This document shows positions 46,222-57,300 of a stretch of 64,000 nt of DNA, one piece after another. Every line of letters starts with the position of its first letter. Position 1 is the stretch's first letter. The stretch is taken from the NCBI GenBank assembly GCA_019973155.2, contig BPQB01000038.1, positions 241,867 to 305,866 of the forward strand, in the 5' to 3' direction. The DNA comes from Phanerochaete sordida (taxonomy: Eukaryota > Basidiomycota > Agaricomycetes > Polyporales > Phanerochaetaceae). The translations under genes and the position numbers were made by a program. The notes under the pieces are model-generated. The model made no database searches, had not been told where the DNA came from, and was given only the letters and a program-made list of their open reading frames with translations.

Positions 46222-49142
46222 CTATATTGAGTCCAGTCTGTCAATCCGGTACGTCCCTATGGATAACTCCACGAAGACAGCTTCTTCCAGGAAATCCGGA
46301 CGAATTTGCAGCTGGTCGGTAAACTGGACCATGATAGCTTGATACTCAAAGAGCAGATCATTTGATTTGCAGCGAACGTCGATCTGATAGGGAGCATCGC
46401 TGTCGATGTCGATACGGAGACTGAGGCAGTCTTTGGTTGCTCTTGTCATATGAAGAGGAACAGATTCCATGGTGCACGTCTGTATAATCTTTGGAAGGAG
46501 ATCGGCGCCTGTGATAGTCTGCGAACCGCCACGAAGCAATAGGTCTCGCCAGAGTTGAACATAGGAGATGAATTCCAAAAACTGAGCGCATTTGTGACTC
46601 ATAATTGTCTCGATGTCGCCTTGTAACTGCTGCATAAACATGAAATTTCAGCAACTTGAGATCTGTGGATTATGACTGCGGCCATGTTACGAACCTTGGT
46701 GTACCTCATGAGAGCCGCACCAGCGATCATGGCGTGGGCCTCGTCTATGAGCCAGGCGTACATCGCAAGCTGGGGGCTTGGTATCAAAAATTGCAGCTGA
46801 TCACTGATTACATCGCTATCTCTGGCCTTGGCAAGGAATCGAGGCCACAGAGTCAGCAAGGGATACCTGAGCTGCTGAGAAAGTTCCACTGTCGGCAAAG
46901 GATCCCTCATCAAGACTGCTGTGATCGGCGTTGCATTGCTAATGGCAGTCAGGCAGACAGACGTGAGATGTGTATGTCGATTGACAAGGAACCGAGAGTC
47001 CCGGCAGCGATGTCTGTCGAGGAGGAAGTCTCGGAATGAAGGGTGGAGGAGGACGACTTCGCCCTTTGTGCTGATTGTGAGGATAGACCGCAGACGATCT
47101 GCAATGGAGATTATGTCGTTCACAGAGAGGTGTGGTGCGCAGGACGCAATGATACTAGGGGTGAGCGTGTCGCCATAAATGGCGATGAATTGCAGGAGAG
47201 TGAGTAACTTGAGCTGCTCTGAGGGGGACTGATGGTTCACAAACGCGAAACGGAGGATGGACATGTAAACCGTATCTTGGCGGGTGGAAATTGTGCTCTC
47301 GGTTCCAAAGAAGTCGTCGAGCTGGTCGCCTGGAAAGTCATGTTCTACGCTCAAAAACCCTGCCATGGCGGAGGCAACAGTGAAATCGTCTTGCGCATAT
47401 TTAACGAGGCGGTGAAGAGTGCGAGTGCGGTCCCGAAGGTAATCGCCGTGGCAGGGGATATTTAGCAGGATGATTTTGGTATACTGCTTGGCATTTTCAG
47501 CCCACTCCTTCCACCCATTACCGAGTTGACGGTAGCGTATTTTATCCGAGAAGCGAACATCCGAAAGCGTGTACATGATGCTGGGGCGGGGTCGTGTAGT
47601 GAGGAAGACGTATAGGCGGGGAAATTCCAAGATGAGGTCGAGCAAGAAGTGCAACAAGTCGGGAACCTCTTCTTGGTCCACACACTTGTCCATGCCGTCT
47701 ATGATGAGGATAGTCCGCACCTCATCAGACTCGAAGGGCGGAACGGAAGCCTGGGCGAGGGCTTTGCGGAGCAGTGCTTCGGCGGTTCGCTTCATTGCTG
47801 CTGGGCTGTCCTGGTCAAGACATACCCGTATGGCGCTGACAGTTTCGGAATGTAGATGGGGTTGCAGGGTGTACGTGATGGCCGGCAGGAAAAAGCGTAG
47901 AGATCCGAGATTCTGGTCATTAGATGGGAAGGAAAATGACGCGCCACAGAACGCGGAGGAATGCTGCTCCGAGAGAAGATTAGCACAGAGGCCGTACGCA
48001 ACCGAGGTCTTCCCAGTACCTGCCCCCCCTACAAGGCAGTAAATACGTTTATCTCCCCAGAGCCAGTCGTACACGTCCGTAGAGAGGTCCTGTCGGTGAT
48101 ATCGTGCGAGTAGCGCGTCCGTGTTTCCTTGCAATGCGCTGAAGCTGCCTGGCTGGCGAACTACCTCGCTAATAAATTGTGCAGTATGTTCTGGAGCGAT
48201 AATAGCAGAACATGTTAGTTTTGCTCGAGAACAACGAAGCTGGAGGTTCTACCAGCAATTCTGAACTGGTCCTGCTTTTCCTGGGAGGCGAAGTCAGTCC
48301 CGGAGCACCGAAGAGGCCTTCATGATGCTTACCATGACATTCTTGGCTTCTTGAATGATCTCCATGAGACTGCCCGAGTCCCGACCCTGGAGGGCGGCGC
48401 TTCAGATGATTGTGGATATGACCAGTCTTGGATCTTACCTCGAAACATTCTAGGGCGTTTGCGGACATGGCAGCCATTTCTTTGAGAACGGTATCGACGT
48501 CCGGCGGAGATATTGACCGGAGGTTGTCGAAGAACCGAGAAATCCGCCCTCCTTGCAACGTTTTGGCACGCACTCGAAGCTGAGTCAAAGTCCTATGCGA
48601 TTATCGTTGAGTTCATGGATGGGTTGGTGCTCATCATATTTAGCCGTACCTGAGTAGTTGCGATGTTCTATGCTGAAGGTTGTCAGAGCATATGATCAGG
48701 CGTCTCAATTGCGTCTTCTCGTCGTCGTCCCCGTCATACAGCCTGACAGCAGACTCTATATCTTCATTCGCTCGTCGCGCGGATGTTTTCACCTTCTCAA
48801 TGGTACTGATGAACTCCGAGCGGCGCGCGTGGTCCATGTCAAGGTGCTGGGTAGTCATGAGCAGATGCAGACTGGTTAGACATGACTGACGTATCACATT
48901 CGAGAGCAACGCACCTTGACTATGTAGATAATCTCCGTTATCTCCTCTGCAATCTCCGTGCCATTTGGTAATGTGTTTGATCCTGCGCCAAAGAGCGAGC
49001 TTGATGTGCGATTTCTCAAAGGGAGAGGCGCAGGCGACATCGCGCTGAGGTCAAGAGCTGACGAAGAGAAGCCTGATGCTGAAGGTCGAAGGATGAGAAG
49101 GAAAGGGGTAGCTGCGTCGTACACGGCCCACGTCAACAGCAT
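46222..49142 (-). CDS. NACHT-type STAND NTPase (short fungal NLR-like protein)
   Basis: A minus-strand gene with several introns in the N-terminal half. An N-terminal helical region (TEIAEEITEIIYIVK joined to HLDMDHARRSEFISTIEKVK, then DTVLKEMAAMSANALECFE) precedes the NTPase module. Walker A is CLVGGAGTGKTS (about 48030), Walker B with sensor is TILIIDGMDKC (about 47705), then VFLTTRPRPSI and the winged-helix end LHPSFRDFLLDR (about 47030). After one more intron the C-terminal 140 residues match nothing I know; there are no WD40, TPR or ankyrin repeats. Fungal NLR-like proteins sense non-self or stress and can trigger cell death; this one lacks the usual sensor repeats. Start at 49142 gives a Leu/Ala-rich beginning; a later ATG near 49040 (MSPAPLPLRN) is equally possible. 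Confidence 0.82.
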
Positions 49143-49897
49143 GTGGGGCCAAATTTGATGTATCTGGAAGTAGCCCTACCAAACAGACTTCGGTGCGGGT
49201 TATGATAGATGTTGCATTTTGCATACTGTATCAACTCAACCGAAGGAATAAAATATCGGCGACCGAAGAGCGCGACGTGTAAACCCTGTATAAAACGCGT
49301 CGAGAATATGTAATATTTTGAGACTGTAGTTGCGGCGAGACTTTACAGCGCCTGTACAGCGCGGCGAAGAAAATATCTCGCCTTTTGTGCGAAGAGTAAT
49401 ACCGCTCTGGTTAGCCATGTTGTCTGAACGGCAGAGCTCTAAATCGAGGCCTCCGTCCATTATGGTAGCACGAAGAAGAAATTACCGGATCGTGAGTCTG
49501 TGGGCAACCAGACCACGCTGCGAGCCCAATGACGCCCAATTGAAGGGGCCGTAACCTTTCGAAGCTTGACTTCAGAGGCACGTCGCGAACTCACAAACAT
49601 ATGGCTCACGATAAATGATGAGCGTCGCGATCTCACAGTTCTTGTTCTGACACAAGGCAGGCATGCAATCGACGAGGAACACGCGCGCGAGCCTGTTTAT
49701 CTCCTTTGGCATTTTATACACGGCAGCAGTCGTAGAGGAAAATCCAAGGGGGAGGGCTCGACAGTGGACCCCGTGATTTTCAGGGTACAAAATATGTAAG
49801 TAAGGCCGCCGAATAAGCAAGAGAACATACGAAAGGAGTGGGAGTCCGCTATTTAACTCTGCAAAGGCATCTTCATCATTAGGCGCTACAGCCCAGG
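49143..49897. other. Intergenic between protease 3' end and NLR-like promoter
   Basis: 755 bases with short open frames only. It contains the NLR-like upstream region and the 3' flank of the aspartic protease gene. No repeat or RNA seen. Confidence 0.55.
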
Positions 49898-51382
49898 CTA
49901 CGCAAGGGTGGCGAATCCTACCGAGTTCTTGTCAAACGAAAACGCTGTGTACACGTTCTTCATGAAGCTGTCGCCCAGTAGCCAGACATTTGGACCGAAC
50001 CCGAAGTCATGGCCCACGAGCGTACCGACGCACTGACTGCCGCCGACTTCGGTTGCACCGAGGTTAAAGCTGAACGTATCCATGAATAAATACGGGATCG
50101 CTGCTGACACGCGGAAAGTACTCACTTCCCGGAGGTCACTTCCCAGGTCTTGCCACCCCAGCTGAAGCCGATGGCGGGGAGCGCGTGGCAAGGGTATGAA
50201 TAGTAGCCCCTCTGCGCATTGTAGACGGCGCTGCCGGGTATCGCGGCGTAGAATGTCTGCACTGCGTTCGGCGGGCCGTACATGAGTTTCGTGCCCGAGT
50301 CGATGATCGCCTGGAAGCCGGTGTTCGGGTTCAGCGCGCCGACGACAGTCTTCGCACCGTCGGTCAGCCACACGCTCGCCGAGCTGTTGACAGCGTGGTA
50401 CTCGATGTCGCCAGTGTACTTCGTGGTGTCTGTGCCACCGAGGAAGAGCGTCGAGCCCACAGTGGCGAGCTTGATGGCGAAGACGCCCGCGCTGACCGTG
50501 CCCTGCTTGATCAGAGTCGTGAAGAAGGGGTCCTAGGGCATCAATGAGAACGTGTAGGAACGCGGGGAAGGCAATGGCATCTCATACCTTGCGGAGGCGA
50601 GAGATGCCGGGGTAAGCAAGACCCACAATGCCATTGACCGGACCATTCGCGAAAGACTTGGAGAGCGTCTCCACCGGAGAGAAGTACTGGTCCTTTGCAG
50701 TGAGGCCTGCGACGGTCACTAAGGGAGTGTTAGCTCGAGCTTCACTGCGGCACCAAATGGTACTCACCGGAGTCGGTGTAGATGGGACCAGAGACCGTCG
50801 AGTTGTCGGCGTACCTGATGGTGAATGTCCCGTTCTTCCTCGAACTGGTCGAAGATAAAGCAGCGTTATATTTCTGTTTGCCTAGGCAGTTCACATCTCT
50901 GCAGGCCGAGCTGGGGACCCAGAGATCGCCCGAGCCAGTGTCGAAGTCGACGAGAAACGTCTGGCCTGGCGTGCCGATAGCGATGTTGCCCTCCCACTCT
51001 GTATCGTGGTCCTCGTCTATCAGAGGCTCGGAGCCGCTGGCGCGCTTCTGCATCGTTTCGGGCACGGTACGGAGCTCCCTGAGCTCCCAGCCATCGGGTA
51101 GGTTGCCCCCGTTGGCAACCAGGTTGCGGAAATTCTGCTGGTACTTGCTGGAGAGGGAGCGACGACAGTAAGCAGCAGCAAGTGACTCGAAGAGCTAGAA
51201 ATGACGTACTTGTGGATCTTGACGCTCTGCAGGTCGGCGCTCTCGTAGTCAAAGGTGCCGTCAGGACGAGTCAAGGAGCTGCGCTCCCCGAGCTCGATGC
51301 TGACGCCAGGCGCTTGGGCGGCAGAGCTCGCGCTGGTGCACAGAGCGAAGGTTGCGAATATCGCAATCGATGTGTGTATCAT
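49898..51382 (-). CDS. Secreted pepsin-type aspartic protease (family A1)
   Basis: Several exons on the minus strand. The N-terminus MIHTSIAIFATFALCTSAS is a signal peptide. A propeptide with many basic residues (KIHKYQQNFRNLVANGG) follows, then the mature enzyme starting near DEDHDTEWEGNIAIGTPGQ. The first active-site aspartate is in VDFDTGSGDLWVPSS and the second in AIIDSGTKLMYGP. A pair of cysteines lies in ACRDVNCLGK and another in the C-terminal lobe; the last strand reads GDSFMKNVYTAFSFDKNSVGF. Such proteases are made as zymogens that self-cleave in acid and digest external protein. The lysine after DSGT replaces the usual small or hydroxyl residue. Start at 51382 is the only ATG that includes the signal peptide. 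Confidence 0.93.
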
Positions 51383-52750
51383 GGTTAAAGGACCAGGACG
51401 GGCTGGTGAGAGAGACGTGAGTTGATAAATTGGTAGGCGAGTAGGCCGTCGTCGAACAACCTTTATACATTACCGACGACCTCGCACACGTGCCTGCATT
51501 GAGGAGAGTGCTGCAGGGAAGCCTGGTGCTCGGTAGGCTTGGTCGCTCGTTGACACCTACAATTGGTAGCGGTTAGCGAGAACAGGGCGCTGCCTGGCAA
51601 ATTTATTCGCACAAGCTTGACTCCCTGCACCGGCCGATGTGCAGATACGGCGAGAGGGGTGCAATATTCGTGGTGCGTCAAGTTCTTCGCTCCTTGTCGG
51701 AGCCATTTGGATATTAATGACACGACTCTCGTGGCCGCAGGCCAAAGAATGCCCGGATTAACACGCACGCGCGACAAGGACAGGCTGCAGTGGTGCGTCC
51801 ATTGCCAGCAACGAGCACCTCGTCGCTGGAAATGGCAACGCAGCGACGAGACGAGATGTTGTAGTCCTATGCTGCAGCAAGATTGAGCACCGAATCACAA
51901 ACAGAGATGACTTGGGAACATCCTCACTGAAGTCAGTGTCGCATCTAGCAACGTCTTGATTCCAAAATCGCCGCCAGGAGCGGCTCAGGTACAGGTCAGG
52001 CAGCCTTTGACGTGTGCGTCATTACTTGGCGTCTCGGACCCCCTCCCTGCGTCTGTTGCATAGGGTAAGTCGTCTAGTGCATCGGTACGCCTCGTGGACA
52101 CGAGGGACACGAACGGACTAGGGCATTGCCCAAGTATTGAGTCGTCGACGGGATTAGCTCACACGTAGCGAGCTCTGTGACTGGAGCCGACGACCGACGG
52201 AGCTCGTATGGGTACGGCCTGCATAAACGGGAGAATTGCGTACAAAAAGACAGACCCCTCATGCAATCTGCCAGTGCCAGTCATTGGACGTAACGCAACG
52301 TCCGAAGGGTCCGCGTGCCGGACTGGCCAGGCTTGTCATCGCAGGCTATGACCGCACAATCAGCGAAACGGGACAACTTTCGAGGCTTGAGTTCTGCTGA
52401 TACCATGCAATCGAGAATGATAGCAGTAGCTAGACCGCGAGGAGAATGAGGGCAGACGGTGGCTGGACGGCGGACTGCCGCGCCGCCTGCGTGACAGAGC
52501 GCGTGACGGAGAGATGCGACAGTAACACATCAGTCTTGCATCAGTCACTGGATAACAAGCCTCGTCACGGTTCTCCTCGCTGGCTCGTCCCGCCATCCGC
52601 GTCGCGAGCGCGCATTATCGAATAGCTGGTAAGTCGTCCTATCTTCGGTGAAGAAATCCATCTGAGGCCGTATCACAGATAGCGCTGGGATGGGACCGCA
52701 ATCCTTGACACGTGCAGCGACGGCTTTCCGGCCTGGCACCGCGGACATCT
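51383..52750. other. Intergenic region upstream of the isomerase and protease genes
   Basis: About 1.4 kb between two divergent genes, carrying both promoters. A segment from about 52480 resembles the flank of the isomerase pseudogene at 43540-43700. No convincing gene; the short frames do not splice into anything recognisable. Confidence 0.55.
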
Positions 52751-52831
52751 GAATACATTACAGCTCTTACAAAAGGCCGAGTGGGAGCCTAGCAGTCCAT
52801 TTATTCCCGCCTTCCAGCACGCTGCTGTAAC
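52751..52831 (+). promoter_or_regulatory. Duplicated proximal promoter of the isomerase gene
   Basis: GAATACATTACAGCTCTTAC followed by AAAAGGCCGAG is repeated almost unchanged before the pseudogene copy (43856-43886). Either a short segmental duplication carried it along, or this element is functionally constrained. Confidence 0.5.
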
Positions 52832-53989
52832 ATGGCGTTCCCCGTGAGCCTGCCCCGGGACATACCCCTGGCGACGGTCACCCAGCGTGCGTAGCAGTTG
52901 TAGCAGCCCCCACAAACCAGTGGTTGAGACGCTCACGCTATGCACCTCCTGACAGCTGCGAAAACACTCTGGGTGATCGAGCTGCACAACGGTTCTGACA
53001 ACAGGCTGACACACGATCTTATCGGCAAAGCATTCCTGCCTGCGCTCGACGAGGTCGAGCGCTGCTGGAGGCGGCAGTGGCGTGAGGCTCAGCGTGCTGA
53101 GGGCGAAGACGGCGGCCGCGGTGCCGTGATTATAGTCGGAAATCGCAAGCAGGACAAGTTCTTCGGCAATGGTAAGCCTATGTGGGTCGTTCCCTGTAAC
53201 CTTTGCTCAATACGTCTATAGGGCTGGACTTCGCGAGCGCATTGAAGGACCCTCTGTTCTTCGTCAGCATGTATTATCGTTCGTAGCTCAATTTTTTTAC
53301 AAACTGATTATTTGCAGAATTATTTGATCCCATGATCCACCGGCTCTTGACGTTTCCCAGTACGTGTCGTCTCATCAAGCCTACCCGGACGCACCAGCTG
53401 ACTATTCTGTCCAGTTCCTACGATTGCTGCGCTTAACGGACACACTTTTGCCGGCTCCTTCGCACTCGCCCTGGCCTGCGACTACCGCGTCATGACGGAC
53501 GGCTGCGCGCGCAACGCCTGGCTGTGCATGAACGAGGCGAGTGCTCACCCGCTCCCCTAGCAAAGGTCGCTCGCTAACCTCGACTGCGCAGGTACACATC
53601 GGCGGCACCCTATCCTTCCAGTTCGGCACACTCGTCAAAGCGAAGGTCACTGACGCGCAGACTGCGCGCAAGGTCGTGCTCGAGGGGCACCGCTTCACGC
53701 CCCCGGAGGCCTTAGCGTGCGGCCTCGTCGACCATCTCGTGCAGGGCGATACGGAGGCTGTCCTGCAGAAGGCGCGGGAGGTCGCTTCGGCTGTGAGCGT
53801 GCATGCGCAGGCGGGAGCGTGGGGCCTCATCAGGGTAAGTTGCGAAAGCCGAGCTCGTGTATGGTGGTGTGCTCATCTATCCTACAGAGCCACGTCTACG
53901 GCGAGTCCGTCCAGGCGTTCGGGCGGAGCAGCGAGTATCCTGTGAAGACTGTCGCTTTGGACGACATGGTAGCTAAATCACGGCTATGA
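52832..53989 (+). CDS. ECI1: Peroxisomal delta3,delta2-enoyl-CoA isomerase (crotonase fold)
   Basis: Seven exons with short introns. Exon 1 is MAFPVSLPRDIPLATVTQP, joined to AKTLWVIELHNGSDNRLT. Later exons give GLDFASALKDPLFFVSMYYQ, LFDPMIHRLLTFP and IPTIAALNGHTFAGSFALAL, whose glycine-rich turn forms the oxyanion hole. CDYRVMTDG and WLCMNEVHIGG hold the usual catalytic-acid position. The protein then continues to the C-terminal tripeptide SRL, a peroxisomal PTS1 signal. Members shift cis or trans-3 double bonds to trans-2 so that unsaturated fatty acids can enter beta-oxidation. The TATC-gttcgt donor near 53282 is needed to keep frame. A broken copy lies 9 kb upstream, so this is the working paralogue. 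Confidence 0.88.
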
Positions 53990-54397
53990 ATGTGCACTCT
54001 CAGGCGGAAGTAGCTCGTATCTTCGGAAACGCTGAGACCAGTGTTTCGTGGTCTCAGCGTTTCGGGAGCCTGTATACCGTTTATGTCATGATATATCATC
54101 CACGGCAACGTTGTCGGCCTTCTCCCTGTCGTAGAGGACAGGCGACGCTACCGTGTAGTCCGTATCTTAGGTACCGCGGCATTGCATGATTCTGTCTCGC
54201 ACCAAAGCTCTGCCATCTCTCAACACATCCTCATTGAGGTATTCATCCATAATAGAAGTTAAATGAACATTCTACAACGTGCTGATCAACGACGAAATGA
54301 ACTAGCAAGTTCTCCAGTTTAGGTTCACAGGCGTTCCCGCAACCTTTCCCTCGCCCGCCAAGCCTCTTCCTTCGACCCTCACGTATCCCTGATCGTC
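53990..54397. other. Intergenic between the isomerase and helicase genes
   Basis: 408 bases in tandem orientation: isomerase 3' flank and helicase promoter. A perfect dyad, CGCTGAGACCA and TGGTCTCAGCG, at about 54030-54061 could form a hairpin just 3' of the isomerase gene. Confidence 0.55.
54031..54061. repeat. Perfect inverted repeat downstream of ECI1
   Basis: ACGCTGAGACCA is followed within a few bases by TGGTCTCAGCGT, an extended hairpin with a short loop about 40 bases after the isomerase stop. It could mark a 3'-end RNA structure or a small foldback; it is not repeated elsewhere that I noticed. Confidence 0.5.
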
Positions 54398-57300
54398 ATG
54401 GAGCCCTTCGACAGTCACGTCTTATGTGAAGACTCGGGATTTTCTGTGGCGGTTGATACCTTCCAAGTTGAAGTACTCCGGAACCGACGGAGGTTCGAAC
54501 TCGAGAGGGGATTAGAGGATATCGTGGCACGCCCGGGCTTGTTTCCCCGCCTTGTTTCTCGTGAGTTCCTTCTCCCATGCCTCAGCAACGTCCTGACCAT
54601 CTGCAGGAATTGATGATGAATCTTTTGGCTTGTTGTGGGCCTACCTCAAGAACGAGCTCCTGCAAGAGCCTGACTCTGACTTCCGCGAGTCTATCCCTCT
54701 GAAAATGGTCACAGGCCTGCGTGCCTACTTTGAAGAACTGTCAATCCCCGTTGTCGACGTCGACGTTCAAGCCCGAAAGACGACGAAATACCTAAGTCAG
54801 CTGCTCAAATCCGCGGAAGACTTTGGGGGCCTGGCACCGACGTCCGCGGGCAAGTCGACGCCGCGAGAGGAAAAGGCTAGGCGGGGGTTTGTGAGGACGG
54901 TCCGCGACTTGGCATACCCACTCAAGGTAAAAGTGCTCCCAGCGACCGCTTGGCAGACCGCTCAACGAGTTCCCCAGACGTACCTCGACATCATACGTGA
55001 CGAACGCATGGCTGACACTATCACACGATACCACATCGGACAGCTAGAAGCAGAAGGAGTACGACCAGCGGGGCAGCGCGAGGCAGTCGTGGGGACGACC
55101 TCGCCGACCTCGACGATACTCTCAAGGAAGAGGGCGGCGGTCACATTGGACCTTCTCGACGGTCACGGTCCCTGGAAAATCACCGTGTCGACGCGCATGA
55201 TCGAGAACCTCCGCGCGAGCAAAGGGAGCCCGCGCCTGTTCGCGAAGATCGGATCGACGCTACAGTAAGACCAGCCGTCTTGTGAACGACGTCCAGGTTT
55301 GACTTGAAGTGACAGAGAATTGTCGGAGGGTCACTTCGATGGACGGAACCAACTGGTCTTGACTAGCAACGGGATTCATCCGTCCATCTACATGGCGCAC
55401 CTGTCTCAACATTGTTCCCTGGTGGTGAGCAAAGCACATTCTGAGCGCAGTGTTTTGATGACGATGTTCGGAACAGTATCATCATGTACAAGCCTCGAAG
55501 GTAATGTTGATAAGATATCTACATGGTCACGTTGACTTCTCTAAGCTCTGGCTTGCCGTAGACTGGACAAGGTCAGTAATACTCACTCCGTAGGGTGCCC
55601 GCGCGACTTATTATATTCCGCAGAGCTACGGGTGTTTGGCGTTTATCCATCCAAAGCCTTAGAAGCCCACGAATTTTGGGATGCGTGCAGCAGGGAGTTG
55701 GTAGCCGGCGACAGCAGGTATGAACGTTCCAGGATCCTTTATTTGAGTTGTCGGTCTGACGTCGCGCGGCGCTAGTAGCCCTCCAGGAGATGTCTCATCA
55801 AAAGCAGATCCGGAATTTGTCGACAGGGTGCGTCGTGGCAGTCGGTCCGTACAAAATTCAACCATGACGCTTCACACAGGTCCGCTCTCTGGTAGTGTCA
55901 GATAATCCAAGTGTTCAGACGTGTATCCTTCTGCTGATGTCGATATGTTCAGGTTGGACCGATATGTCGAATATTCCAAGGTGTGTAGAAACCTTGGCTC
56001 GAAGGTCCTTGGAGGGTATTGACTCAGCCTTCTTAGCCTGTTGTACAGAGTATGCCTGATGATCGCAATCGCTGTCTACGAGGTACACTCATCCTATGAT
56101 TCGCAGGGATCCTCGACGACGAAGAAATCAAAGCCATGTTTGAGCCATCGTAAGTGCCCTTTCTCAGAGTTGCAGATGCCTTTTCACACTTTATGCAAGC
56201 CGTCAGGAAGAAGAAGTTGTCGAGTACGACGGATCTTGTTTGCTACACGGTCGCAGCGGCACTGGGTTCGTGCTCGTTTTTCGCATGACCCATGCGCAAA
56301 TTCAGCTCACAAATGTTCTCGATAGCAAAACCACTGTAATGCTGCTCAAAATCCTGACGATAGAGTTGACGGCGATGCAATTTGGCGAGGATGCCGCTCT
56401 GAAGCCGCGCCAACTATTCGTGACCCGCTCCTCAACTCTTGCGGAAAGGGTCAGGGAATCGTTTGCGAGGCTTCACGACACCTACGTCAAGGGCGGTCGA
56501 GGCAGCGATCACACCAACGGTGTCCATTCTGAATCACATAACCAAACGCGAGACTGGTGCTCCATTCCACCCGATGACTACAGAGATTTGAACTCGGAAC
56601 ATTTTCCGCTCTTCATCTCCTTCGACAAGGTACTGAGGCTTCGTCTCCATCTATACTTCGCTTTACGCTGATACGGGATTGTAGTTATGCTCTATGCTGG
56701 AGACTGCGCTGTATCTGCCTTGTTTATCCGAAACCACCCGCCGAGGCGAGACGTCAGGACATGGCGTACTACTGATGAACTACGATATCTTCCTCGCACA
56801 GTATTGGGACACCTTTCCCAAGCACATTACTAAGAATATGGGCGAGTGGTTCATTGCTCCCTGATTTGTCTGCGTGGCTGCTCATTCCTCTTGCGCAGAT
56901 CCTTTCCTCGCGTACGGCGAGATTATTGGTGTGCAATCTATTTCATGTTAAATGGCGAAGTTGCGAATTTATCTCTGATAGGAGTCATCAAGGGATCGGA
57001 GGAGACCCTTTCCACTGGACAACGATCCCTCACCAGGGATGAGTATGTGGGTCTTCCTCCCCGATCTTATCGTACCTTTGCAGGCCGTCGTCACGACTTG
57101 TATACAGTCTTCGAATGGTACAATATCCGGACACGGCACCTGGATATCGCAGACAGGTTCGTTTTTTGACTATATAGGGTTGAATATATTGTTATAGCTG
57201 CGATAGGACGCACACCATCCTCGAGGCGTTTCAACGCGCGGTGCACACTTGTGCCAGGACAATAGATTTTGTGTAAGACTTGGGCACTCCACGTCTGCTG

